Positions 35,727 to 44,014 of a stretch of DNA of 64,000 nt are shown piece after piece. The notes under the pieces are model-generated. The model worked only from the letters and a program-made list of their open reading frames with translations, did no database searches and was not told the origin of the DNA. Numbering within the stretch: position 1 is the first letter of the stretch; every line of letters starts with the position of its first letter. The position numbers and the translations under genes were made by a program. Source of the DNA: Shewanella donghaensis (GTDB lineage Bacteria; Pseudomonadota; Gammaproteobacteria; Enterobacterales; Shewanellaceae); contig NZ_CP041783.1 in the NCBI RefSeq assembly GCF_007567505.1, positions 3,286,001 through 3,350,000 on the forward strand, in the 5' to 3' direction.

Positions 35727-37406
35727 GTGAGCAATAGTCAAACCCCGCTAGAACTACAGCAAGTTCGCCAGCAGGTATTAGCACAGACTCAAGTTATCCA
35801 AAACTTGATTCCGCCTACCGTCAGTTACACAACGGAAGGCAACGTGTTAGTTATCGGCCCAGAAGATTTGGCTCGATTAGCTGCAGGAAAACTGTCAAAC
35901 ATGGCCAATGCAGTTATTTTGGCAAATGAAGCGATTACCAGCCAAGATGAAGATCATCTTGAATCAGTAATGAACGCTGCCGTTAATAGCGAAAGCTATT
36001 ACAACAAACTCATTTCAGTAAAAGGCTTTTTAGGTCAGTTCCAAGTGACTGTCGAGAACGAAGGCTCTGATAAAGAGCAAGCTGCCACTGAATTGAGTGT
36101 TGTTGCCATTCGTAAACCACATTTTGATATTGTGTTAGACATGAGCATGACGCCATGTCTTAACCTAGAAATGCTACCTCCAGGTTATTTCTATGTAGGA
36201 CAAGACGCAGACAAGCTAGCCGATGCTATCGATCAAATCCCAGATTTAGTGGGTGAGTTTGATAAGCCACGTTATGTGAAAGTGAATAGCGATATTTGTG
36301 CTCACAATCGTAATGGCGTTAATGGTTGTAACCGCTGCTTAAACTTCTGTCCTGCAGATGCGATTAGCAGTGTTGCACACAAAATCGAAATCGATCCTTA
36401 CCTTTGTCATGGTGCGGGTAGCTGTACAAATGCATGTCCTACAGGGGCAATTGCATTTGATTTACCGACGCCACAAGCACTGCATAGTTACACACACAAA
36501 TTAGTAAGCCGTTACCTTGACCAAGCTCAAGCAGCGCCGGTTATTTTATTCCACGATAGCGCTGTAGGCGCAGAATTAATTACCGCGGATCTCGTTGGTG
36601 ACATCATTCCAGTGGAATTAGAAGAAATCACGGTAGCAAGTATTGACCATTGGATGTCAGCCCTAGCATGGGGTGCACGTCAGGTGCTTATTCTTAATAC
36701 TGATGCAACCGCACCGACATTAACGCAAATGTTAAATGGTGAGTTAGCACTTGCTAATAGCATCTTAGATGAAATGGGTCAGCCTCAACGTATTAGCCTG
36801 ATTGATACGCAAGCCTTAGCATCTTTAGATGACAGATTAGCCATTAGTCTTGATTGGCCATTGATAGTACCAGCAGCATTTGAGCCAACAACTAAGCGTG
36901 AAACCCTGTATGCCGCTATTGATCATTTGAATGAGCAAGCCGCAGCCACTGACGTCAGTATCGCTATGAGCAATGTGCCATACGGTGTTGTGAATGTTGA
37001 TGTAGATAAATGTACCTTGTGTATGTCTTGTGTGTCGACTTGTCCAACGCAAGCATTAACTGATGGTGGTGACTCTCCAGCATTACATTTTGTCGAACAA
37101 GACTGTGTGCAATGTGGTTTGTGTGAAGCATCTTGTCCTGAAAATGTGATTAGCCTGACACCGCAAATCAATTTGGATCAAGTATCACGTCAACAACGTC
37201 AAACGTTAAAAGAAGAGCCTCCGTTCGAATGTATTCGTTGCGGAACCGCTTTTGCTACTCAATCGATGGTTCATCGAATGATAGATATGATAGGTGGACA
37301 TTCAGCATTTAACGCCAACATTGAGCGTTTAAAAATGTGTGGTGATTGCCGCGTGAAAGATATGTTTGAAGACATTCTTGAAGACCCTGAGAAGCAACTT
37401 CGATAA
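35727..37406 (+). CDS. Multi-cluster 4Fe-4S ferredoxin (FDH accessory)
   Basis: A 559-residue cytoplasmic iron-sulfur protein. Four ferredoxin Cys motifs can be seen: about residue 191 (CAHNRNGVNGCNRCLNFC), 227 (CHGAGSCTNACP), 428 (CTLCMSCVSTCP) and 460 (CVQCGLCEASCP). They predict four clusters. Extra C-terminal Cys (CIRCGT and CGDC) may bind metal. The middle (about 245-420) has no Cys and is of unknown fold. The GTG start has AGGA seven bases ahead; an ATG two bases earlier is followed at once by a stop. It sits in the FDH accessory set and may supply electrons for maturation. Confidence 0.88.
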   Translation: MSNSQTPLELQQVRQQVLAQTQVIQNLIPPTVSYTTEGNVLVIGPEDLARLAAGKLSNMANAVILANEAITSQDEDHLESVMNAAVNSESYYNKLISVKGFLGQFQVTVENEGSDKEQAATELSVVAIRKPHFDIVLDMSMTPCLNLEMLPPGYFYVGQDADKLADAIDQIPDLVGEFDKPRYVKVNSDICAHNRNGVNGCNRCLNFCPADAISSVAHKIEIDPYLCHGAGSCTNACPTGAIAFDLPTPQALHSYTHKLVSRYLDQAQAAPVILFHDSAVGAELITADLVGDIIPVELEEITVASIDHWMSALAWGARQVLILNTDATAPTLTQMLNGELALANSILDEMGQPQRISLIDTQALASLDDRLAISLDWPLIVPAAFEPTTKRETLYAAIDHLNEQAAATDVSIAMSNVPYGVVNVDVDKCTLCMSCVSTCPTQALTDGGDSPALHFVEQDCVQCGLCEASCPENVISLTPQINLDQVSRQQRQTLKEEPPFECIRCGTAFATQSMVHRMIDMIGGHSAFNANIERLKMCGDCRVKDMFEDILEDPEKQLR

Positions 37407-37416
37407 GAGATTAGAT

Positions 37417-38103
37417 ATGACCGAATTAGTTAGAGAAATTTCAGAAAACGATCAACTACGGGCAGATATTTATCAAATATTGGCAGCCTTGCTACGTCGC
37501 CATCCTAATGCCGATTTACTGGCTTTTTTAGCTGAAATTGAAGTTGAAGCTGAAGAAGGTAATGCCATGACTGATGCATGGCTTGCGCTAAAAGCATCAG
37601 CAACTAAATACTCAGAAGAACAACTTGAAGATGAGTATTTCAAAATTTTCTTCGGTGTTGGCCGTGGTGAAGTATTACCGTATGCAAGTTGGTTTATGAC
37701 AGGTTCACTAATGGATAAACCATTGGCGCTACTTCGCCAAGACCTAATGCAATTGGGCTTTGCACGTGAAGATGACGTTAAAGAACCAGAAGATCATGTT
37801 GCTGCATTATGTGAAGTGATGGGTACCTTGATTTTAGAAGCACCAGGTTATCGTCAACTTGCATTTTACCAACGCCATATCGGTAGTTGGATTGGCCGTT
37901 TCAGTGACACATTAGCTAAAACGCCAAGTGCAGAGTTTTATTTATCAGTTGCCCAGTTAGCGAAAGCGTTTTTCGAAACTGAAGCGAATGAATTTGAACA
38001 ATTAAGCTTAGATATTCCAGTTAATTGCCCAGGTTCAGAAGCCGCACAGGCAACAGATACAGATGAAAAAATTGAGCCAACGACTAACGAACTTGCCTCT
38101 TAG
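37417..38103 (+). CDS. TorD-like chaperone for formate dehydrogenase
   Basis: A 228-residue all-helical protein of the TorD/DmsD family that binds the TAT signal and apo-protein of molybdoenzymes until cofactor is inserted. The motif EDEYFKIFFGVGRGEVLPYASWF (about residues 70-92) and the later EPEDHVAALCEVMGTL (about 124-139) correspond to the family's conserved Y/F-LF-GP and DH--E blocks. An upstream ATG at 37366 is inside the ferredoxin gene; 37417 is preferred. It likely serves both FdhA proteins, since the second unit has no chaperone of its own. Confidence 0.88.
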   Translation: MTELVREISENDQLRADIYQILAALLRRHPNADLLAFLAEIEVEAEEGNAMTDAWLALKASATKYSEEQLEDEYFKIFFGVGRGEVLPYASWFMTGSLMDKPLALLRQDLMQLGFAREDDVKEPEDHVAALCEVMGTLILEAPGYRQLAFYQRHIGSWIGRFSDTLAKTPSAEFYLSVAQLAKAFFETEANEFEQLSLDIPVNCPGSEAAQATDTDEKIEPTTNELAS

Positions 38104-38131
38104 GCAGTGTTAAGTTGTAGGCGCAAAGATT

Positions 38132-38211
38132 TATGTCGCTACGGTTAAACGTAGCGACATAGACCAAAAAGGAAGGCAACTTCCATAAAAAAACAGAGGG
38201 TATTTTACCCT
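38132..38211 (+). other. Three successive hairpins upstream of the first FDH structural genes
   Basis: A 12-bp perfect stem (TATGTCGCTACG / CGTAGCGACATA, 38132-38161, loop GTTAAA) is followed by a five-bp stem GGAAG / CTTCC with a GCAA tetraloop (38171-38184). The third is AGGGTA / TACCCT (38197-38211). None is followed by a T run. They separate the accessory genes from the TAT mini-protein. Confidence 0.6.
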
Positions 38212-38242
38212 TATAACAAACGTTACCTTTTAAGGAGAGACT

Positions 38243-38446
38243 ATGAAGAAGCAAGCTTCCGACATGGGTCGTCGTCAAATGCTAAAAGCATTGGCCGTCG
38301 GCAGTGCCGCTGGCGCAGTTGCGACTGTTAGCGGACAAGCTCTAGCCGCCTCACCAGAAGCTACACCCGTTGTAGGTAAAAGTGATGGTTATAGAGAAAC
38401 TGACCATGTACGTAGTTATTACGATACTTTACGTAGTAGCAAGTAA
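38243..38446 (+). CDS. TAT-signal mini-protein of FDH unit 1
   Basis: A 67-residue protein with a twin-arginine signal (GRRQMLKALAVGSAAGAVA, about residues 9-27, cut near AQALA) and a 30-residue mature part ending GYRETDHVRSYYDTLRSSK. It belongs to the small formate-dehydrogenase-region TAT family. It lies 17 bases before fdhA with AAGGAG as ribosome site. The role is unknown; a periplasmic subunit or a maturation bait is possible. The C-terminal motif is shared with the mini-protein of unit 2. Confidence 0.85.
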   Translation: MKKQASDMGRRQMLKALAVGSAAGAVATVSGQALAASPEATPVVGKSDGYRETDHVRSYYDTLRSSK

Positions 38447-38463
38447 TTTAAGGAGAATATGTG

Positions 38464-41313
38464 ATGCGATTAACCCGCAAAACAGATCAAGTCAAAGTAG
38501 CAGATAAACCTGCACTTGGACTCAATCGTCGCCAATTTTTGAAGTCAGCTACATTTGCCACTGGTGGTATTGCTGCGGCATCAATGCTTGGTGCTGGAAT
38601 GATGCGTAAAGCAGAAGCCAAAGATGTGCCATATGATGCACCAACTGAAGTAAAACGTACTATTTGTTCTCACTGTTCAGTGGGTTGTGGTATTTACGCT
38701 GAAGTACAAAATGGTGTTTGGACAGGTCAAGAACCTGCATTTGATCACCCATTTAATGCTGGTGGACATTGCGCTAAAGGTGCTGCACTGCGTGAACATG
38801 GACACGGTGAAAAGCGTCTTAAGTATCCAATGAAGCTGGAAGGCGGAAAGTGGAAAAAACTTTCTTGGGAACAAGCCATTGAAGAAGTAGGCCAAAAAGC
38901 CCTCGATATTCGTCAAGAGTCTGGTCCTGATTCAGTATTTTTCATGGGTAGTGCGAAGTTTTCAAACGAACAATCTTATATGTATCGCAAATTAGCGGCA
39001 ATGTGGGGCACGAATAACATCGACCACTCTGCACGTATTTGTCACTCTACCACTGTAGCCGGTGTTGCAAACACTTGGGGCTATGGTGCGCAATCAAATT
39101 CTTTTAACGACATGCGTAACTCGAAAGCGATGATGTTTATCGGTTCGAACCCTTGTGAAGCTCACCCAGTTGCAATGCAACATATTTTGGAAGGTAAAGA
39201 GCGCGGCGCGAAAATTATCGTAGTCGACCCTCGATTCACCCGAACAGCAGCTAAGTCTGACGAGTTCGTGCATATTCGTCCTGGTACGGATATTCCTTAC
39301 ATTTATGGTCTGTTGTGGCACATCTTCGAAAATGGTTGGGAAGATCAAACTTTCATCGACCAACGTGTATACGGCATGGAACGTATCCGTGAAGAAGTGA
39401 AGAAGTGGACTCCTGCTGAAGTGGAACATGTTGCCGGTGTTCCTGCAGAACAAATGCACCGTGTTGCAAAACTGCTTGCAGAAACTAAACCTGGAACAGT
39501 GGTTTGGTGTATGGGTGGTACTCAGCATCACATCGGTAATGCTAACACTCGCGCATACTGTATCCTCCAATTAGCCCTTGGTAATATGGGTGTTTCAGGT
39601 GGCGGTACTAACATTTTCCGTGGTCACGATAACGTTCAAGGTGCAACTGACTTTGGTTTATTGTTTGATACATTACCTGGTTACTATGGCCTTAAAACAG
39701 GTTCATGGAAGCATTGGTGTAATGTGTGGGACTTAGATTACGAATGGGTTAAAAGCCGTTTCGACCAAGTGTCACATTTAGGTCAAGATCCGATGACCTC
39801 AACAGGTATCCCATGTTCTCGTTGGCATGATGGTGTACTTGAAGACAAATCTAAGATTGCACAGCAAGATAACATCCGCATGTCATTCTTCTGGGGTCAA
39901 TCAGTTAACACTGAAACCCGTGGTCGTGAAATTCGCGAAGCATTGAACAAAATGGATACGGTAGTTGTTGTGGATCCATTCCCAACAATGGCAGGTGTCA
40001 TGCATGAACGCACAGATGGTGTGTATTTATTGCCTGCAGCAACGCAGTTTGAAACCTACGGTTCAGTCTCTGCTTCTAACCGTTCACTTCAGTGGCGTTC
40101 TCAAGTTATTGAACCGTTATTCGAAGCGAAACCCGATCACGTCATCATGTACAAATTGGCGAAGAAATGGGGCATTGATGCTGAATTCTGTAAGCATATT
40201 AAAGTGAATGGTGATGAGCCATTGATTGAAGATATGACTCGCGAGTTCAACAAAGGCATGTGGACCATTGGTTACACAGGTCAAAGCCCTGAGCGTTTGA
40301 AAATGCACCAAGAAAACTGGGGCACGTTCGATATTGAAAGCTTAGAAGCGCCAGGTGGTCCAGCTAAAGGTGAAACTTACGGTTTACCTTGGCCATGTTG
40401 GGGAACCCCAGAAAACAAACATCCAGGTACGCAAATTCTTTACCGTACTGGCCGTGAAGTTAAATTCGGTGGTGGTAACTTCCGTGCTCGTTATGGTGTT
40501 GAGCATGATGGTAATAACATTCTTGCTGAAGGTTCTTATTCTAAAGGATCTGAAATCCAAGACGGTTACCCTGAATTTACCGCAGACATGCTTAAACAGC
40601 TTGGCTGGTGGGATGACTTAACCGCTGAAGAAAAAGTACACGCTGAAGGTAAAAACTGGAAAACTGATATTTCTGGTGGTATCCAACGTGTGGCGATTGA
40701 TCATGGTTGTATGCCATACGGCAATGCAAAAGCACGCTGTATTGTTTGGAACTTCCCTGATGATATCCCAATTCACCGTGAGCCGTTATACACGCCACGT
40801 CGTGATTTGGTTTCTAAGTACCCAACCTACGAAGATCGCATGGTTGCACGTCTACCAACATTGTATAAGTCTATTCAAGATAAAGACTTTGCAAAAGACT
40901 TCCCATTAGCAGTGACTACGGGTCGTTTAGTGGAGTATGAAGGTGGTGGTGAAGAAACGCGCTCAAATCCATGGCTTGCAGAACTTCAGCAAGAAATGTT
41001 TATTGAGATTAACCCTGCAGATGCAGCAGATCGCGGCTTACGTGATGGTGACGATGTATTCGTTCACAGTCCAGAAGGCGCTAAAATCACAGTTAAAGCG
41101 ATGGTGACTCCTCGAGTCATTGCTGGTGAATGTTTCATGCCATATCACTTCGCGGGTGTTTTCGAAGGCAAGAGTCTTGCGAAAAATTATCCAGAAGGAA
41201 CCGTACCTTACATTATTGGCGAAGCAGCCAATACCGTAATGACCTATGGTTATGATGTTGTGACTCAGATGCAAGAGACGAAAGCCTCTTTGTGTCAGAT
41301 CAGCAAAGCTTAA
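38464..41313 (+). CDS. fdhA: Formate dehydrogenase catalytic subunit, unit 1
   Basis: A 949-residue periplasmic molybdopterin enzyme that oxidises formate to CO2. A twin-arginine signal NRRQFLKSA (Arg22-Arg23) exports it folded. One 4Fe-4S cluster is bound by Cys68, Cys71, Cys75 and Cys103 (CSHCSVGCG and GGHCAKG). The molybdenum ligand is Cys193 in SARICHSTTV, coded by TGT, so this is the cysteine and not the selenocysteine form. The ATG at 38464 follows AAGGAG by eight bases. FdhB and FdhC follow. The paralogue at 44015 is very similar throughout. Confidence 0.95.
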   Translation: MRLTRKTDQVKVADKPALGLNRRQFLKSATFATGGIAAASMLGAGMMRKAEAKDVPYDAPTEVKRTICSHCSVGCGIYAEVQNGVWTGQEPAFDHPFNAGGHCAKGAALREHGHGEKRLKYPMKLEGGKWKKLSWEQAIEEVGQKALDIRQESGPDSVFFMGSAKFSNEQSYMYRKLAAMWGTNNIDHSARICHSTTVAGVANTWGYGAQSNSFNDMRNSKAMMFIGSNPCEAHPVAMQHILEGKERGAKIIVVDPRFTRTAAKSDEFVHIRPGTDIPYIYGLLWHIFENGWEDQTFIDQRVYGMERIREEVKKWTPAEVEHVAGVPAEQMHRVAKLLAETKPGTVVWCMGGTQHHIGNANTRAYCILQLALGNMGVSGGGTNIFRGHDNVQGATDFGLLFDTLPGYYGLKTGSWKHWCNVWDLDYEWVKSRFDQVSHLGQDPMTSTGIPCSRWHDGVLEDKSKIAQQDNIRMSFFWGQSVNTETRGREIREALNKMDTVVVVDPFPTMAGVMHERTDGVYLLPAATQFETYGSVSASNRSLQWRSQVIEPLFEAKPDHVIMYKLAKKWGIDAEFCKHIKVNGDEPLIEDMTREFNKGMWTIGYTGQSPERLKMHQENWGTFDIESLEAPGGPAKGETYGLPWPCWGTPENKHPGTQILYRTGREVKFGGGNFRARYGVEHDGNNILAEGSYSKGSEIQDGYPEFTADMLKQLGWWDDLTAEEKVHAEGKNWKTDISGGIQRVAIDHGCMPYGNAKARCIVWNFPDDIPIHREPLYTPRRDLVSKYPTYEDRMVARLPTLYKSIQDKDFAKDFPLAVTTGRLVEYEGGGEETRSNPWLAELQQEMFIEINPADAADRGLRDGDDVFVHSPEGAKITVKAMVTPRVIAGECFMPYHFAGVFEGKSLAKNYPEGTVPYIIGEAANTVMTYGYDVVTQMQETKASLCQISKA

Positions 41314-41339
41314 TTAACTTGATGAGGAGATAAGCCATT

Positions 41340-41936
41340 ATGGCAGTCATGAAATTTTTGTGTGACACCAAACGCTGCATCGAGTGTAACGGTTGCGTCA
41401 CAGCTTGTAAGAACGAAAACGATTCCGCTTTAGAGTGGGGTATTCAGCGTCGCCGCGTAGTTACCATCAATGATGGTGAACCTGGTGAAGCGTCAATCTC
41501 TGTTGCTTGTATGCATTGTACAGATGCACCTTGTATGGCCGTTTGTCCGGCGGATTGTTTCTATCAAACCGACGATGGCATTGTGCTACACGATAAAGAT
41601 ACTTGTATCGGTTGTGGTTACTGTTTTTATGCATGTCCTTTCGGAGCACCACAGTTCCCGAAAAAGACAGCATTTGGTAGCCGCGGTAAAATGGATAAGT
41701 GTACTTTCTGTGCCGGTGGCCCAGAAGAGAACCATTCAGAAGCCGAACGTCAGAAATACGGTGCAAACCGTATCGCTGAAGGTAAGTTACCTATGTGTGC
41801 TGAGCTTTGTTCAACTAAAGCCTTGCTTGCTGGTGATGCCGAAGTGGTATCGACTATTTATCGCGAACGTATGGCTAAACGCGGTAACCCGAATACGATT
41901 TGGGGTTACAACCCTAAAACGGGTGAAATGGTTTAG
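41340..41936 (+). CDS. fdhB: Formate dehydrogenase iron-sulfur subunit, unit 1
   Basis: A 198-residue electron-transfer subunit with four 4Fe-4S binding motifs. They begin CIECNGCVTAC (about residues 12-24), followed by CMHCTDAPCMAVCP, CIGCGYCFYACP and CTFCAG with later Cys in KLPMCAELC. No signal peptide is present, so it is exported with FdhA. It moves electrons from FdhA to the heme subunit. Its C-terminus (NTIWGYNPKTGEMV) is longer than in the unit 2 copy. A GAGG ribosome site precedes the ATG. Confidence 0.95.
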   Translation: MAVMKFLCDTKRCIECNGCVTACKNENDSALEWGIQRRRVVTINDGEPGEASISVACMHCTDAPCMAVCPADCFYQTDDGIVLHDKDTCIGCGYCFYACPFGAPQFPKKTAFGSRGKMDKCTFCAGGPEENHSEAERQKYGANRIAEGKLPMCAELCSTKALLAGDAEVVSTIYRERMAKRGNPNTIWGYNPKTGEMV

Positions 41937-41946
41937 ACAGTGCAAA

Positions 41947-41969
41947 GGTTACGGGCTTTGCCCGTAACC
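41947..41969 (+). other. Intercistronic hairpin between fdhB and fdhC, unit 1
   Basis: Perfect ten-bp stem GGTTACGGGC / GCCCGTAACC with a TTT loop, eleven bases after the fdhB stop and just before the fdhC ribosome site AAGGAG. No T run. Confidence 0.65.
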
Positions 41970-41984
41970 AAGCAAGGAGTGACA

Positions 41985-42995
41985 ATGTTGAACAAACAGT
42001 TAAACAAATCACTGCGTAGCTTGTTTGCTCTGTTGGTTCTGGTGATGGGGTTAGGTTTTGCAACCTCAACCTTAGCGGCAGATGAACAATCAAGTAAGCA
42101 GCAGGCAGGGAAAGAAAATCCGGCTGATTTATGGCGAGCAGTTAAAGCTGGAGACTCTGGCTTCACAACCGCTCAAGGTATTGAACCCGGTGTACTGATT
42201 AATGTTGCCGGCAATCAAGGTCGAATAATTAGAGATGACTATATTACTCCTGGAGTAGCGTTAGCTCTCGTGGGTGTATTTGCTGCATTTTTACTATTCT
42301 ACTTTGTAAATGGCCCAGCAAAATTGGCGAAGGGTTTTTCAGGCAAGATGGTTGAGCGATGGTCTAAAGCAGATATTTGGCTGCATTGGATTATGGCTGT
42401 TGCCTGTTTAACGTTAATGCTTACGGGTTTAGTCATCATACTAGGTAAAATTGTTATTCAGCCCTATGTCGGAGCGAGTATTTGGGCTGGAATAATAGCC
42501 TTTTGCAAGCTAGTGCATGATTGGGTTGGTCCGGTGTTTATCGTATCTTGGTTACTGAGTATCGTTAAATGGATGCCGCTACAAACTATTAAAATGTACG
42601 ACTTAAAATGGTTTTTAGTGGTTGGTGGTTACATCAATTTTGGTCCGTTTAAAGGTAAGCATGCCGATAGTGGCTTTGCTAATGCTGGTGAAAAAATGTG
42701 GTTTTGGACATTAGTGTTCTTTGGCCTATTTATCAGTGTTTCAGGCATGATGTTGGTGCTTCCGGGTTTAGATTTACCGCGTGAGGCTTCAATGGCCGCG
42801 CTACTTATTCACGGTATTAGTGCTGCAATCCTAATTGCATTTACCATTGTGCATATTTGGATGGCAACAGCATTGAGTGAAGGTGGTATGGAATCCATGG
42901 TATCAGGCTATTGTGATGAAAACTGGGCAATCCAGCATCACAACCTTTGGTATGATGAAATCAAAGCCAACGGCACACTGAAATATCAAGAGTAA
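41985..42995 (+). CDS. fdhC: Formate dehydrogenase cytochrome b subunit, unit 1
   Basis: A 336-residue membrane subunit that passes electrons from FdhB to quinone. A cleavable-type signal (ending TLAAD) precedes a short periplasmic stretch, and then four to five membrane helices with His residues fit for heme b (LHWIMAVACLTLMLTG, LVHDWVGPVF, IHIWMATALSEGG region). An ATG at 41940 would begin inside the fdhB-fdhC hairpin; AAGGAG places the start at 41985. It is the last gene of unit 1, with a terminator at 43027. Confidence 0.93.
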   Translation: MLNKQLNKSLRSLFALLVLVMGLGFATSTLAADEQSSKQQAGKENPADLWRAVKAGDSGFTTAQGIEPGVLINVAGNQGRIIRDDYITPGVALALVGVFAAFLLFYFVNGPAKLAKGFSGKMVERWSKADIWLHWIMAVACLTLMLTGLVIILGKIVIQPYVGASIWAGIIAFCKLVHDWVGPVFIVSWLLSIVKWMPLQTIKMYDLKWFLVVGGYINFGPFKGKHADSGFANAGEKMWFWTLVFFGLFISVSGMMLVLPGLDLPREASMAALLIHGISAAILIAFTIVHIWMATALSEGGMESMVSGYCDENWAIQHHNLWYDEIKANGTLKYQE

Positions 42996-43026
42996 TAATT
43001 ACTTAAGATTATAAAGTGAACGCCTT

Positions 43027-43063
43027 AAACACCTCAACTGAGTTTACTCGTTGGGGTGTTTTT
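43027..43063 (+). terminator. Terminator after FDH unit 1
   Basis: Twelve-bp stem AAACACCTCAAC / GTTGGGGTGTTT (one G-T pair) with an eleven-base loop and a T run. Confidence 0.88.
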
Positions 43064-43799
43064 ATATCTGCGCTTTAAACATACCAAAAGCACAACAACA
43101 AAATATCTGCATTAGCTGATTTATGGCCCCTCATTTCAGAGCATATTCTGCTCAACAAAGGTGTTTCTAGCGAAAGACTTAAATTATGTATTTAAATGTG
43201 CTGGATGGCCACAAATCAGCTAATGATGACCGCTTAAGCGGGAGATGGTTTTACGGTGATAACGGCTGTAATTTGAATAAGGCGATAACGAGTTTATTGC
43301 AATGGAAGTAAGTGGGTTGTTAAATTATAAAGTTGGCACTAATAAATCGATAGTGATTACCCCTTAATAACTAATAGTACTATTAAAGCTGGTTTTAAGA
43401 GTAATTAGCAATAAGTAAATAGCATATATTCTCAATACCAAAATCAGATAAAGTCCTTATAACTCAATCGTTTTGTTAAAAAATTTAACATTTAAATCTG
43501 CAAATATTCGGCGTGTAAAATGCGCAGTTTCACTTCTTCAATATTCAGAGTATGACCTAGTTAACGCTTTACTAAATCGACAGCATTTTTTGGTTGCTGA
43601 ACTGGTGCTAGATCAATCTTTTTCCCCCTATCTCTCTATATATTAGCCCTGTTAATTATGGACTAGATTCATTTATATGTGTTTTGACCTTTTTTAATAT
43701 TCAGCTTAACCATCTGTTAACAAATGGTTTTGAAGTATCAAAAAAGGCCTATTAGGGCATTTGCTTGATTAGCAGGTGTTTATTAAACCGGGAGTAAAG
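43064..43799. other. 736-bp non-coding region between the two FDH units
   Basis: No convincing gene. A 41-codon plus-strand frame at 43186-43311 (MYLNVLDGHKSANDDRLSGR at its start) has no good ribosome site and is doubtful. A perfect 14-bp palindrome TAATAGTACTATTA lies at 43372-43385. The FNR/CRP-like box and promoter of unit 2 lie at 43603-43644, leaving a leader of about 150 bases. AT content is high throughout. Confidence 0.6.
43603..43644 (+). promoter_or_regulatory. FNR/CRP-like box at -41.5 and promoter of FDH unit 2
   Basis: TGGTGCTAGATCAA (43603-43616) matches TTGATCTAGATCAA at eleven of fourteen positions, with the right half perfect. A -10-like TATATT at 43639-43644 predicts a start near 43651, putting the box centre at -41.5. 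Confidence 0.5.
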
Positions 43800-43997
43800 A
43801 TGAAGAAGCAACAGCCTGATCTGAACCGCAGATCTTTGCTGAAAGCCATCACCGTAGGTAGTGCAGCTACCGCAGCTTTAGCTGTTTCAGGTGCAAGTGT
43901 GGCAAAAGCAACCGAGAGTAACATTAGTGCAAAAAACTCTAATGGTTACACAGAAACTGCGCATATTCGTAGCTACTACGATAGCTTACGCGGCTAA
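43800..43997 (+). CDS. TAT-signal mini-protein of FDH unit 2
   Basis: A 65-residue paralogue of the unit 1 mini-protein: twin-arginine signal LNRRSLLKAITVGSAATAA (about residues 7-25) and mature end GYTETAHIRSYYDSLRG. The ATG at 43800 has GGGAG upstream; the frame extends to 43776 without similarity. It is 17 bases before fdhA of unit 2, the same spacing as in unit 1. Function is unknown, but duplication together with the FDH subunits argues for a dedicated role. Confidence 0.85.
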   Translation: MKKQQPDLNRRSLLKAITVGSAATAALAVSGASVAKATESNISAKNSNGYTETAHIRSYYDSLRG

Positions 43998-44014
43998 TTC
44001 AGGAGAAATAAGCG

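Noticed and set aside
39094..39570. Long minus-strand frame opposite fdhA (and similar ones at 44339-44734 and 13694-13957)
   Set aside because: They are shadows of strongly conserved plus-strand genes and have no family-like composition or ribosome site.
43186..43311. 41-codon frame in the gap between FDH units
   Set aside because: No convincing ribosome site, and low-complexity surroundings; kept only as a note in the gap entry.
43064..43799. Second sigma-54 promoter before FDH unit 2
   Set aside because: TGGCAC occurs near 43335, but the -12 TTGCA element is missing at the required spacing.
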